51,193 nucleotides of DNA from an uncultured Bacteroidota bacterium (GTDB lineage: Bacteria; Bacteroidota; Bacteroidia; Bacteroidales; VadinHA17): NCBI GenBank assembly GCA_903824785.1, contig CAIJYD010000017.1, positions 1 to 51,193 on the forward strand, in the 5' to 3' direction. The position numbers were made by a program, and so were the translations under genes. Shown piece by piece: positions 43,906 to 51,193 of the stretch (positions within the stretch are counted from its first letter, which is position 1; each line of letters opens with the position of its first letter). The notes under the pieces are model-generated. The model was not told the DNA's origin. It did no database searches and saw nothing but the letters and a program-made list of their open reading frames with translations.

Positions 43906-44306
43906 ATGCTGAAAGAAAAATCTGTTTTTGACGAAACTCTCGCCTTGCTAACAGACAAGTTGCAAAAAGAAGAAAAAGATGATAAAACATTTGAATGGGC
44001 AATCTACCAACTTCGATATATTTTTAACCAAAACGAAGAAGCCTGGGATGAGATCTTGAAACGATTTAATGGGGATATTAAATATCTATTGATTTGTGAA
44101 GCATCTCCGTGGTCACTCACTAACCCAAAGTACTTTTATTTACAACCAAAAGGGCAGCTATTTAATACAATATGGAAAGTATTCTTTAATGGCCAACCTC
44201 AAAAACACCGTATGATTGCCTGGCAAAGGAAGGCTTTTTGCTTATTGACTCACTTCCATACAGTATGGTTTACAAAACAAAGCAGTTATGTCCAAGGCAG
44301 AAATAA
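43906..44306 (+). pseudogene. Frameshifted conserved hypothetical gene
   Basis: Starts at ATG 43906 (a GTG at 43849 is an in-frame alternative). The first frame reads normally through LLICEASPWSLTNPKYFY to about 44220. After that the expected continuation LAKEGFLLIDSLPYSMVYKTKQ is only in the next frame, which stops at 44304-44306. The original frame instead runs on to 44346 with an implausible tail. This indicates a one-base frameshift near 44220-44227 plus a shortened C-terminus. The family is unnamed to me; the E-A-S-P-W and F-L-L-I-D-S-L-P motifs faintly recall uracil-DNA-glycosylase-like folds, which is only a suggestion. Confidence 0.6.
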
Positions 44307-44393
44307 ACACAACTGGTTATGTATATTGAGGTGTTACCCAACATAATGAGATTACGAAGACAATAAAACAATATTGAACCAAATTTGCATAAC

Positions 44394-45449
44394 ATGAAAT
44401 ACTTCGGATTTTTATTTTCGGTCATCATGATAATGATGGCAATTGTATTCAATTGTTGTAAAAAAGAGGACGATTCGATTCCGTCCGAACGGGAAAAATG
44501 TGCCTGGGTTGCCGGCAGTATTGACAGCACAGGCTACGGCATGATTCTTTATTCGGCTGATGGCGGCGAAAACTGGGAAAGGCAAGGAGAAAGCAATCCT
44601 TCATTGCATGGAATCCATGTCCTTGACATTTGGGCAGTGGATGACCAAACCGTTTGGGCAGTCGGCAGCGGGAATGTTATTCTGAAAACGCTGGATGGCG
44701 GAAAGAACTGGGTTCAGGTCCAGGCACCTGCAAATAATCCGAATACATGGCTGAGCTCTATTTGCATTGTGAACCAAACCAATATATGGATCAGTGGTTC
44801 TTATGGAACCGTTTATAACTCAACTGATAACGGAAATACGTGGACCATGTTTGACCCAACCTTCTTTCACAACCAGAATATGCAAGGAATATGGGCAATT
44901 ACTCCTCAGAAAGTTTATGTTGCGGGCAATGGCCAAGAAAGAGGATATATTTTCTGTACGACAGACGGTGGAGCCACATGGGATTCTATTTCTCCCTCAG
45001 CTGATTATAACAGGAATATGTGGCTTGGCGTTACTTCTTACAAAAACTCAATTGTTATCTATGGCAGAGCTTCACACTACATTGCCAGTACCGATGGAGG
45101 AATAACCTGGAAAAATGATTCAGTGCCATCAGGCGGAGGGGGAGGCGCAGCCGATATTAATGACATGATCATGCTTAACCAGGAAACATGGTGGGGAGCT
45201 TTTGATTATAACCAATTCTATCTGACCAATGACGGGGGATCTGTCTGGATTCCGCAGATAACAGACAATAACAGTATGTTTATGTTTGGTATCGATGCAT
45301 GGGACAGCCAGTTTGCATTGGCTGTCTCACGCAACTCAATACCGCCGCTGAGCGGATTGATCCTGAAAACCGTGAACGGGGGAACAACCTGGGAAGTCAA
45401 ACAGAGCTACAGTAGCCGTTTAAGCAAAGTAACCTTTATCAAACTATAA
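44394..45449 (+). CDS. Ycf48/BNR-repeat beta-propeller lipoprotein
   Basis: About 351 residues. ATG 44394 is preferred over the upstream TTG. Lipoprotein signal with Cys near residue 20-21 (VFNCCKK). The rest is a beta-propeller of Ycf48/sialidase-like blades: repeated DGG-x-W motifs (SADGGENWER, TLDGGKNWVQ, TTDGGATWDS, STDGGITWKN, TNDGGSVW, TVNGGTTWE) separated by about 40-60 residues. No catalytic residues recognised. Outer-membrane or periplasmic; may be a stress- or assembly-linked protein. Not obviously linked to the neighbours. Confidence 0.8.
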   Translation: MKYFGFLFSVIMIMMAIVFNCCKKEDDSIPSEREKCAWVAGSIDSTGYGMILYSADGGENWERQGESNPSLHGIHVLDIWAVDDQTVWAVGSGNVILKTLDGGKNWVQVQAPANNPNTWLSSICIVNQTNIWISGSYGTVYNSTDNGNTWTMFDPTFFHNQNMQGIWAITPQKVYVAGNGQERGYIFCTTDGGATWDSISPSADYNRNMWLGVTSYKNSIVIYGRASHYIASTDGGITWKNDSVPSGGGGGAADINDMIMLNQETWWGAFDYNQFYLTNDGGSVWIPQITDNNSMFMFGIDAWDSQFALAVSRNSIPPLSGLILKTVNGGTTWEVKQSYSSRLSKVTFIKL

Positions 45450-45767
45450 GTTGGATGTCCCATCCTTTCCGGTACAGTTGATACACAAGAGGGATAAGGG
45501 CTGCTCCAATCCACTGTTAATATATAAAAAAGCTGATTCTATTCTTTGATCGATCACTATTGAGCTTATACTAAGCACAAAAGGCACAAGGTTTAAAGTT
45601 GAAGTTTTACCCGAAATAATAATAGAACACGATAAAAAACAGGACTGAACAACCAATGATAAAAAGTACAAGTGTGAGTCAAAAGAAAATGAAGACTGAT
45701 AATCATTTAAAAACGAGCGGACTCCGAAAAGCTTTACGAGTAGGAAAAAACACAAAACTAGTATTCT
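45450..45767. other. Intergenic region, nothing recognised
   Basis: 318 bases between two plus-strand lipoprotein genes. A minus-strand frame of 103 codons crosses it but has leucine/serine-rich, non-family composition and no plausible promoter or partner, so I did not annotate it. No hairpin or promoter stands out. Confidence 0.4.
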
Positions 45768-47090
45768 ATGAAAAGGATTATGAGATCATTGAGTGTATTT
45801 TTAGTGATGCTATTCTTAAGTGGATTTGTATCATGCAATAAGTCAGATTCAACAGATAATGGAATAGATCCATTTAGTAATGGCGGGAATGAAAGGAATA
45901 TAATCGTTGTGATAAGCGATTTGCACCTTGGTGCAGATCTTCAGTATGCCGAATGCAAGGTTAACCTTGGGCCTCTTGAAAAATTGCTTAAACAGCTAAA
46001 AGCAGCTCCCAATGTCAAAGAACTTGTTATCGCAGGAGACCTGCTTGATGAATGGTTTGTACCGGCTACTGTCAACACCTACCAGGGAAAAGATCAGGCT
46101 GATTTTGTACGGCGTATTGCTACAGCCAACAAAGGCGTATTTGATGCAATGAACAGTATAATTCAAGAAGGTAAAATCTTAGTAACTTATGTGCCTGGAA
46201 ATCACGATTTAACTATAGCGGAAGCAAGTGTTGACCTAATCCTTCCGGGGATAAATCAGGCACGTGATCAGAAACTTGGTTTAGGCACCTACTCCCCAGT
46301 TGACTATCCTAAAATAGCTATTGAGCATAGTCACCGCTATAATTTCTTCTGTGCACCTGACCCGATTTCAAATCAGGTTATTGCCCCTGGCACCATATTG
46401 CCTCCGGGTTATTTTTTTACCAGAATAGGCGCACTCTATGTGACACAAGGTCGTCTATCGGTGGGAGAAAAATTACCCGTTGTAACACAAAACATTTCAG
46501 GGGGTGAAAGTCAGGATCTATTATTCCGATATTGGAAGACATGGGAAATGGCAGTCAAGCTGTTCCCTATTAAAAATAAATTTAATGAAAAAATCATTCT
46601 TGCAAATGTTGATGGATTCAAGGGTAGTTATTCAGTTAACGATCTTGCTCCTTATCAATCAGCTCCAGGCGGAGTAATAGATGTGAATCTCTATAATGGA
46701 ATTCAGGATAATTGGGAGGCACGACAAACCCGCAATAATGTTCCAATTCATATTACAACTGCTGAAGCAATCGATTCGGTTAATTCAGCTACCTATACCG
46801 ACTATCTGGCAAAATTACAGTACTTTCTGAACCCTAACTCGGATAAAAGAATTGTTGTATTTGGTCATACCCACGATCCAAAAATTGGTGCGCCTAAAAA
46901 TATTGATAATAACAAATGTATTTATGCTAATTCAGGAACATGGATTGACCACAATCCGGGAAAAACCACCATGAATTTTGTAGTCATCACGCCACAAAGC
47001 GTGGATGTTTCTTCTCAGACTTTGGTAAAACTTTACAACTTTGAAAATGAGGTTATGACAAAAATGGCTGAAAACTCAATGCGTTATTAA
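45768..47090 (+). CDS. Metallophosphoesterase lipoprotein
   Basis: 440 residues. Lipoprotein signal (FLVMLFLSGFVSC, C23), then a calcineurin-like metal site: D51-L-H53 (ISDLHLG), GDLLD with D91, GNHD (144-147), a further SHRYNFF histidine near 198 and a late GHTHD motif near 373, followed by YANSGTWID. All metal ligands expected for the family can be seen. The length is longer than LpxH-like hydrolases because of inserts between GNHD and the C-terminal histidines. The substrate is unknown; being lipid-anchored it acts outside the cytoplasm. Confidence 0.85.
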   Translation: MKRIMRSLSVFLVMLFLSGFVSCNKSDSTDNGIDPFSNGGNERNIIVVISDLHLGADLQYAECKVNLGPLEKLLKQLKAAPNVKELVIAGDLLDEWFVPATVNTYQGKDQADFVRRIATANKGVFDAMNSIIQEGKILVTYVPGNHDLTIAEASVDLILPGINQARDQKLGLGTYSPVDYPKIAIEHSHRYNFFCAPDPISNQVIAPGTILPPGYFFTRIGALYVTQGRLSVGEKLPVVTQNISGGESQDLLFRYWKTWEMAVKLFPIKNKFNEKIILANVDGFKGSYSVNDLAPYQSAPGGVIDVNLYNGIQDNWEARQTRNNVPIHITTAEAIDSVNSATYTDYLAKLQYFLNPNSDKRIVVFGHTHDPKIGAPKNIDNNKCIYANSGTWIDHNPGKTTMNFVVITPQSVDVSSQTLVKLYNFENEVMTKMAENSMRY

Positions 47091-47367
47091 CGGTAAGCAA
47101 TTATAATAGGTTTTTATATTTATATGGAAACCTTCAAAATTTGCGATAAAATTCTATTGATTGGATTAATTACATTGGGTAACAAAGTGTAGCGGGCAAT
47201 AAGGGTTTCCATGGTATTCGAGCATTCTGCCCCGCTCAAACTTCAGTGTATGTGGACAGGAAAGTAGCCCGCAATCCCTTACTGCATATAGCCTCCGCCG
47301 TTATATGCTATGAGTGAACTAAACATTTTGAAATGAAAAGTGTTTTATATTAAAATACAGAAATAAT
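47091..47367. other. Intergenic region with short GC-rich inverted repeats
   Basis: Contains AGCGGGCAATAAGGG (near 47190) and AGCCCGCAATCCCTT (near 47267), partly complementary but in an order that does not allow one continuous stem, then a small hairpin GCATATA/TATATGC near 47285-47310. It resembles the repeats between cassette-like genes but does not meet attC structure rules. Confidence 0.35.
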
Positions 47368-47775
47368 ATGGCATACAAAATTGGAACTAAAGAAAAGCCA
47401 ATGGTATTAAAAACACCGCCATTGACAAGTGAATATACAATGCACGTTGACCAAAAGGACAGCAAAGACGTTTTAGTTTGCACTGTTGGTAAAACAGTTT
47501 TGCTTTATAACATTGACTGTTTAAAAGACCTGCATAAGATGCTTAAAGACCACGGAGACTGGATGGAACTTGGAAGTGCAGACGAACAAAAACCTGCAAA
47601 AGAAGGGACAGTTGAAGCATGGGGACGAGAAGAAAACAATCCTGTAGGTGGATGGTATGGCCTTAAAAAAGGACTTCGTGGACGATTTGGAATGTACATT
47701 CCGCCATTAATGGAAGCACTTGGACTTGCAGAACTAACACACGATGCTAAAGGAAATAAAATGAAAGCAAAATAG
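47368..47775 (+). CDS. Conserved hypothetical protein
   Basis: 135 residues, soluble, no signal. N-terminal MAYKIGTKEKPMVLKTPPLTSEYTM, a central LLYNIDCLKDLHKMLKDHGDWMELG segment and a conserved-looking WYGLKKGLRGRFGMYIPPLMEALGLAEL stretch near the C-terminus. The pattern looks like a real, compact, conserved family. I cannot name it. It stands alone between repeats in the accessory region. Confidence 0.7.
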   Translation: MAYKIGTKEKPMVLKTPPLTSEYTMHVDQKDSKDVLVCTVGKTVLLYNIDCLKDLHKMLKDHGDWMELGSADEQKPAKEGTVEAWGREENNPVGGWYGLKKGLRGRFGMYIPPLMEALGLAELTHDAKGNKMKAK

Positions 47776-47903
47776 AAGTTCCGGAGGTTTTAAGTTCCAT
47801 TTTCCGGCCAAAATCTCTTAGGAATTTTTCTTTCTGCAACTTTTGAAACCACCGCGTTATAGCGTAGAATGGCTATAATGGAAAAAAACAGAATACTTTT
47901 TGG

Positions 47904-48394
47904 TTAGATAAATGGCTTCTCATTATCCACACTCCAAGGCCATACATAAAGTTTGTAAACAGCTGGTAAAATCCGGAATATTTCAATAAAATTAGTGTCT
48001 GTAAATATTTGAACCGATGAATTCGACCATTCTTGAGTTTCAGAAAACGGGTTAAGGGTTTTAATGTATTCTTTCTCTTTTGTTAACTGCTCCGGCGATA
48101 CATAGACAACTAATTCAGCGTGTATTGACGTCAGCTCACCTGAAAATAACAATTTGTCTTCTAGCATCTCCCATGATGTCACAGTTCCTAAAGGCAATCT
48201 TACCCCTTTGTTTGGATCATGAGAGTACCATTTCTGGTTCTTATTTTCTCCAGATTGAACTGTTTCTTACAGCTATCGGAACAGTATATTGCAGTATCTC
48301 TTATAGCATAAAAATTACCGTCACAATAAGCGCACTTCTTAGCGTTCTGTTTACCGTTACGTTTATCGTTTGGAAAATTTAGTATATATTTCAT
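47904..48394 (-). pseudogene. Zinc-finger gene next to recombinase, probably frameshifted
   Basis: The first frame (48200-48394, 64 residues from ATG 48394) holds a small zinc finger CAYCDGNF then YCSDSCKKQF, then ends soon after. A second frame, open without a start from about 48265 to 47904, continues with protein-like sequence (NQKWYSHDPNKGVRLPLGTV, then a 90-residue C-terminus). The two frames overlap across 48200-48265, so a single-base indel near 48250-48265 probably split one gene of about 160 residues. It could instead be two separate ORFs, the second starting at TTG 48197. Confidence 0.45.
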
Positions 48395-48473
48395 AAACAA
48401 GTGCTTAAGGAATGTTGATTGACATAAGTTACCGTTCTTTTTATCGTACCGCTTACCGTTCCTTTTACCGTTC
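48351..48473. repeat. Interspersed TTACCGTTC repeats upstream of the zinc-finger gene
   Basis: TTACCGTTC at 48429-48437, 48453-48461 and 48465-48473, with relatives at 48351-48359 and 48365-48370. On the minus strand, in the zinc-finger frame, they read as K-N-G-K/R-N-G-K repeats, continuing the NDKRNGKQN run at the protein's start. They therefore look like an eroded repetitive N-terminus. Confidence 0.6.
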
Positions 48474-48488
48474 TTTTAATCATCCCCA

Positions 48489-49067
48489 TTACCGTATATA
48501 TTCATCAATACTTTTATGCTGGCCTTTTGCCTGATCTGCCTTCTGTCGTTGACCAGCCATTCGGAGTAAATAACCGCTACGCCTACGCCTTGATTTGTCT
48601 TTTGAACCCTTTGGCCGTCCAAGTATTTTTCCGCTATTTTTTGCTCGGTAGAGGCCTTCAATCGTCCTTTCCCTAATTATTTCACGTTCGAAGCTTGAGA
48701 AGGCACTTAGGATTTGAAAATGTAATTTCCCTGCCGCGGTAGAAAAATCGAGATTCTCTGAATAGGAGTAAAAGGATATACCTTTTTGAATAAGTTCAGT
48801 TATTTCCAGAATCAGTTCGGTTGATGACCGTGCCCATCGATCTAGCTTGTAAACTAAAACCCCATCGTATTCTTTGTTTCTTAGTTTAGTAAGTAATTCT
48901 GCTTTAACCGGTCTGGTCTTTCTGGCAGACATGGTTTCAGAATATACATCAAATTCCCAACCTTTTAAATTTGCAAATTCAGTAAGACGAAGCACTTGAT
49001 TTTCTACTGTTTGGTCAGAGGTGCTAACACGTGCATACAAGGCAACTTTAGATACTGGTACTTCCAT
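48489..49067 (-). CDS. Serine recombinase/resolvase family protein
   Basis: 192 residues. Catalytic domain with S15 in YARVSTSDQ, VYKLDRWARSSTEL (catalytic arginines near 79-82), and AGKLHFQILSAFSSFEREIIRERT. A C-terminal GRPKGSKDKSRRRRSGY linker precedes a short basic tail; the usual helix-turn-helix is shortened or diverged. Likely a site-specific resolvase or invertase acting on nearby repeats. It is followed on the same strand by a zinc-finger gene. No inverted crossover sites or att sites were identified. Could mark a small mobile or decayed element. Confidence 0.9.
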   Translation of the reverse strand: MEVPVSKVALYARVSTSDQTVENQVLRLTEFANLKGWEFDVYSETMSARKTRPVKAELLTKLRNKEYDGVLVYKLDRWARSSTELILEITELIQKGISFYSYSENLDFSTAAGKLHFQILSAFSSFEREIIRERTIEGLYRAKNSGKILGRPKGSKDKSRRRRSGYLLRMAGQRQKADQAKGQHKSIDEYIR

Positions 49068-49194
49068 TTTTTCTTTTGTTTTTCTGGTTACTCCACCATA
49101 TTGCTACTCCGAAAAGGAAAGCTGATAAAGAAACAATAAGAATCATTTTTAATGGATTCCTTGCCTCTGGGATTGATGAAAATGTTGCTTCCAT
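49048..49194 (-). CDS. Possible small single-span membrane protein
   Basis: 48 residues from ATG 49194, with one hydrophobic segment (MILIVSLSAFLFGVAIWW) and a basic tail NQKNKRKNG. It overlaps the recombinase start by 20 bp. Composition fits a real small membrane protein, but there is no homology to support it. Confidence 0.3.
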   Translation of the reverse strand: MEATFSSIPEARNPLKMILIVSLSAFLFGVAIWWSNQKNKRKNGSTSI

Positions 49195-49322
49195 TCTATT
49201 TAATTTTAAATGTGTTGAACATGATTTTGTAGATGTCAATTTTGCTCTTAATGGTATGCTTGGTAGTCCTTCCGGTTAAATCCCGATAGTCGATTTCCTT
49301 GCCCTTGGTCGGCGCAGAGAGC

Positions 49323-50501
49323 TTAATCTCGCAAACAACGAACAGAGAAGCCATAACCCTTACTGGTGCTGTAGCTGCTTACATTGCTGTACCTGAAGGT
49401 CATGGCCCGATAGTAGGCCTCAGTAGAACTCCACCAGAACCCGCTGGTGCCAATGCTGCTGTACGTTCCAGTGTAGTTACGGGAGCCATCCGGAAACCCT
49501 GCGAAACCACTGCTGTTGTTACTCGCCTGATCGTTACCAATTGTACCTGCTGTTTCAGATGCTGTCCAACCCGATGTTGCTGCGATTGATTTACCTATGT
49601 TGCTACCGCTGCCACCATAACCATAACCGCTGTTTGTGAGATAGGTTGTTAATGTAGTCCATTCAGCATCTGTAGGCACGTGCCAGCCTGTCGGACATAC
49701 ATTTTTACCACCATTGCTTGCTGCCTTTGTAGCAGCATTATTATCGACTGCATACCAGTTATATAAAGCACCATACGAATTTTTATTAGTCACATCATTA
49801 TTATACCAGCTATATGCTCCTGTTGTTAACGCCGCCCATGCAGTATTATCAGTTATATTGGGTATTGCTGTAGTGCCATCGTTGTACTTAGTTGTTTTAA
49901 GATTCTCTGACATCCAAACTTGAGTCCCTATTTTAACAGTGTTATATACATTATTTTCAACATCCGTTATAGTTCCTCCTGCCGCCGTAGATATTTTCAG
50001 CATATTTATCTGTTTTTGGAGTACATCACTTGTCCCTGCATTTTTTGCATATAAGGCGTAAGGGACACTTAACAACTGGCTTGTGCTGGTTATGGTATAA
50101 CTTGTACTTCCGGCAGGATCTGTTTCGGTTTTAATGAAATATATACCTGTTGACCAATCAATACCAGCAATTGTTCCAGTAACAACCGAGCCACTACCTA
50201 TTTCAAGACTAGCCAATCCATTCGCATTTGTTGTTGGTGTCTGCGTTTCAACATAAACGGCTGTTCCTGTTGCTGACCCTTGCAGAATGCTTATCTGCAT
50301 CCCGATCTGAGTACTTACCACCAAGGCATTGCTTGCATTGCGTATTACTGCCTGATAACTCATCTTCTGAGGCTGGGAGTAGGCGTCAGGCAAAATGCAA
50401 AATGTAAATAGCAAATAGCAAAAGGCTATCGGGAGCCATCGGGATGGCAAAAGGCAAAAGGAAGAAAATTTCTTTTTTGAATTGTAATTTCTTTGAATCA
50501 T
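49323..50501 (-). CDS. Surface FISUMP-domain protein, two-domain paralogue B
   Basis: About 392 residues from ATG 50501. Same order as the protein at 41458: signal region, beta domain (KMSYQAVIRNASNALVVS, GIDWSTGIYFIKTETDP, LLSVPYALYAKNAG), linker LQKQINMLKIS and FISUMP domain (TDVENNVYNTVKIGTQVWMS, CPTGWHVPTDAEW, FPDGSRNYTG, WWSSTEA, FSVRCLRD). The two genes are nearly identical in long blocks, which points to recent duplication or gene conversion. The signal-peptide codons consist largely of GGCAAAAGG-type repeats and a GCCATCGGGATGGC palindrome. Confidence 0.82.
   Translation of the reverse strand: MIQRNYNSKKKFSSFCLLPSRWLPIAFCYLLFTFCILPDAYSQPQKMSYQAVIRNASNALVVSTQIGMQISILQGSATGTAVYVETQTPTTNANGLASLEIGSGSVVTGTIAGIDWSTGIYFIKTETDPAGSTSYTITSTSQLLSVPYALYAKNAGTSDVLQKQINMLKISTAAGGTITDVENNVYNTVKIGTQVWMSENLKTTKYNDGTTAIPNITDNTAWAALTTGAYSWYNNDVTNKNSYGALYNWYAVDNNAATKAASNGGKNVCPTGWHVPTDAEWTTLTTYLTNSGYGYGGSGSNIGKSIAATSGWTASETAGTIGNDQASNNSSGFAGFPDGSRNYTGTYSSIGTSGFWWSSTEAYYRAMTFRYSNVSSYSTSKGYGFSVRCLRD
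50435..50448. repeat. 14-bp palindrome in FISUMP signal codons
   Basis: GCCAT-CGGG-ATGGC at 50435-50448, beside GGCTATCGGGA (50424-50434) and a run of GGCAAAA units (50446-50460). This is the same family of CCCGAT half-sites as in the paralogue. Confidence 0.6.
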
Positions 50502-51193
50502 AATTATTTTTATTTTATGTGTGTTTATTTTTTTAACAATCATCAAATCAGCTAATCACCACATCATCACCTCATTACGATAAATGAAGAAGTATTTGTT
50601 ACTCTTTTCACAGCAATGTGATTCATTAATAATCTATTGTAAAATGTATTTTGAATCCCTCAATGGTATAGTTCCCCAACTCCGTATGAATAATTAATGC
50701 TAAAATAAGAATAATATTTCAATCCCCAATTGAAATTATTTGACTGGCGGTATTTGATGATGAACGGTAGCATCAGTTTATTTTGGGAAGCCTCATATCC
50801 TGTTGGCTTTAGCCTAAGACATCAAAGCTTTGCATAAAGTGGGGATTCCCTTCGGTGATTTTAGAATGTGCGGGGGCAATCCGGAAAAGGTGTGAACCTC
50901 GCCCTTTTTTGTGGCGCCAATATGGCCTTGTGTAGCGAGCGGAAAAAAATGGCAAGGTTGTCTTTTCCGGCCTCCTTTTCTTTGGTTCATTTCTTTTGGA
51001 GGAGCAAAAGAAACGAACATAATTAAAAAATAGAAGAATGGCCTTTGACACACCTAATATTTTTGTTTCCTAAGTTCCTTCATAAAGCAAGCTTTCTTTG
51101 GAATCTCTTTAAAATCCACAGCTCTGGAGCATTTAAATAATCTCCGGGATTACCTTCGGTGATCCCCAGGGGGGAGCCTTGCAACACCTGAAC
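50502..51193. other. Non-coding, repeat-like right end
   Basis: About 690 bases without a credible gene; two overlapping 79-80 codon frames near 50809-51053 are judged spurious. It holds a run of CATCA/AATCAC-like motifs (50540-50575), the hairpin GTTCATTTCTTTTG / CAAAAGAAACGAAC at 50985-51018 (13 of 14 paired), and a repeated GGATTxCCTTCGGTGAT motif at about 50843-50860 and 51149-51166. This looks like dispersed repeat DNA. Confidence 0.5.

Noticed and set aside
45444-45755. 103-codon minus-strand ORF
   Set aside because: Composition is leucine/serine-rich without domain features, and it would converge head-on with the plus-strand genes; likely chance.
47091-47367. Integron attC site or cassette boundary
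   Set aside because: GC-rich complementary pieces are present but not in an order that forms an attC stem, and no integrase gene is present.
50809-51053. Two overlapping 79-80 codon ORFs
   Set aside because: They overlap in different frames within repeat-like DNA that also forms a strong hairpin; no protein-like conservation is visible.
1-51193. CRISPR array
   Set aside because: No series of regularly spaced identical repeats and no cas genes were seen; the short repeats found are palindromic or coding.

Overview
The window looks like chromosomal DNA of an uncultured or little-studied Bacteroidota member, most likely Bacteroidales/Marinilabiliales-like. The reasons are a DUF4954 protein, three FISUMP-domain surface proteins, a DUF4143 ATPase, a GyrI-like protein, short lipoprotein signals, and two promoters that match the Bacteroidota consensus (TTTG, about 20 nt, TAnnTTTG). 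This is inferred from gene families. No rRNA is present to fix the taxonomy.

Layout. (1) 1-7.1 kb: a multi-PAS histidine kinase that lacks most of its ATPase domain, tRNA-Arg(CCG) with a clear promoter, a DUF4954 beta-helix protein and glmS. (2) 7.6-13.2 kb: a FISUMP protein, a DUF4143 ATPase with a direct-repeat operator candidate over its promoter, a secreted TIM-barrel glycosidase, a lysozyme-fold protein, a DUF3108 protein and a small membrane protein. (3) 13.4-23.6 kb: a glycan-related block. Two UroD/MtaA-like proteins are interleaved with a GH2 lipoprotein, a ThuA protein carrying a partial pectate-lyase-like N-terminus, a DegT/DnrJ aminotransferase and a GH30 lipoprotein. (4) 23.7-29.0 kb, minus strand: a self-contained mannose-family phosphotransferase operon (EIIA, EIIB, fused EIIC-EIID, EI, HPr) ending in a NagB-like deaminase. 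A complete PTS is unusual for this phylum. (5) 29.4-39.3 kb: a membrane-bound uptake [NiFe] hydrogenase (small subunit, large subunit, cytochrome b, maturation protease), followed on the opposite strand by hypB-A-E-D-C-F. The small subunit has the six-cysteine proximal-cluster pattern of oxygen-tolerant group 1 enzymes. (6) 39.4-51.2 kb: an accessory region with a GH43-like protein, GyrI-like protein, two FISUMP paralogues, a relic of a third such gene, a 256-bp element with 21-bp inverted termini, small zinc-ribbon proteins, two frameshifted genes, a Ycf48-like propeller lipoprotein, a metallophosphoesterase lipoprotein and a serine recombinase.

How the parts may work together (inference): secreted glycosidases release sugars. 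The PTS takes up an amino sugar or hexose and phosphorylates it, and the NagB-like enzyme would send amino-sugar phosphate to glycolysis while GlmS works in the reverse direction. The hydrogenase oxidises H2 at the membrane through its cytochrome b, and the six hyp genes supply the complete Ni-Fe(CN)2CO cofactor pathway. The PTS operon and the hydrogenase operon diverge from a shared 317-bp control region.

The items most worth a second look are the Bacteroidota PTS with fused EIIC-EIID, the six-cysteine hydrogenase, the pectate-lyase/ThuA chimera, the paired UroD-like proteins with different zinc sites, and the repeat-rich FISUMP/recombinase region at the right end.
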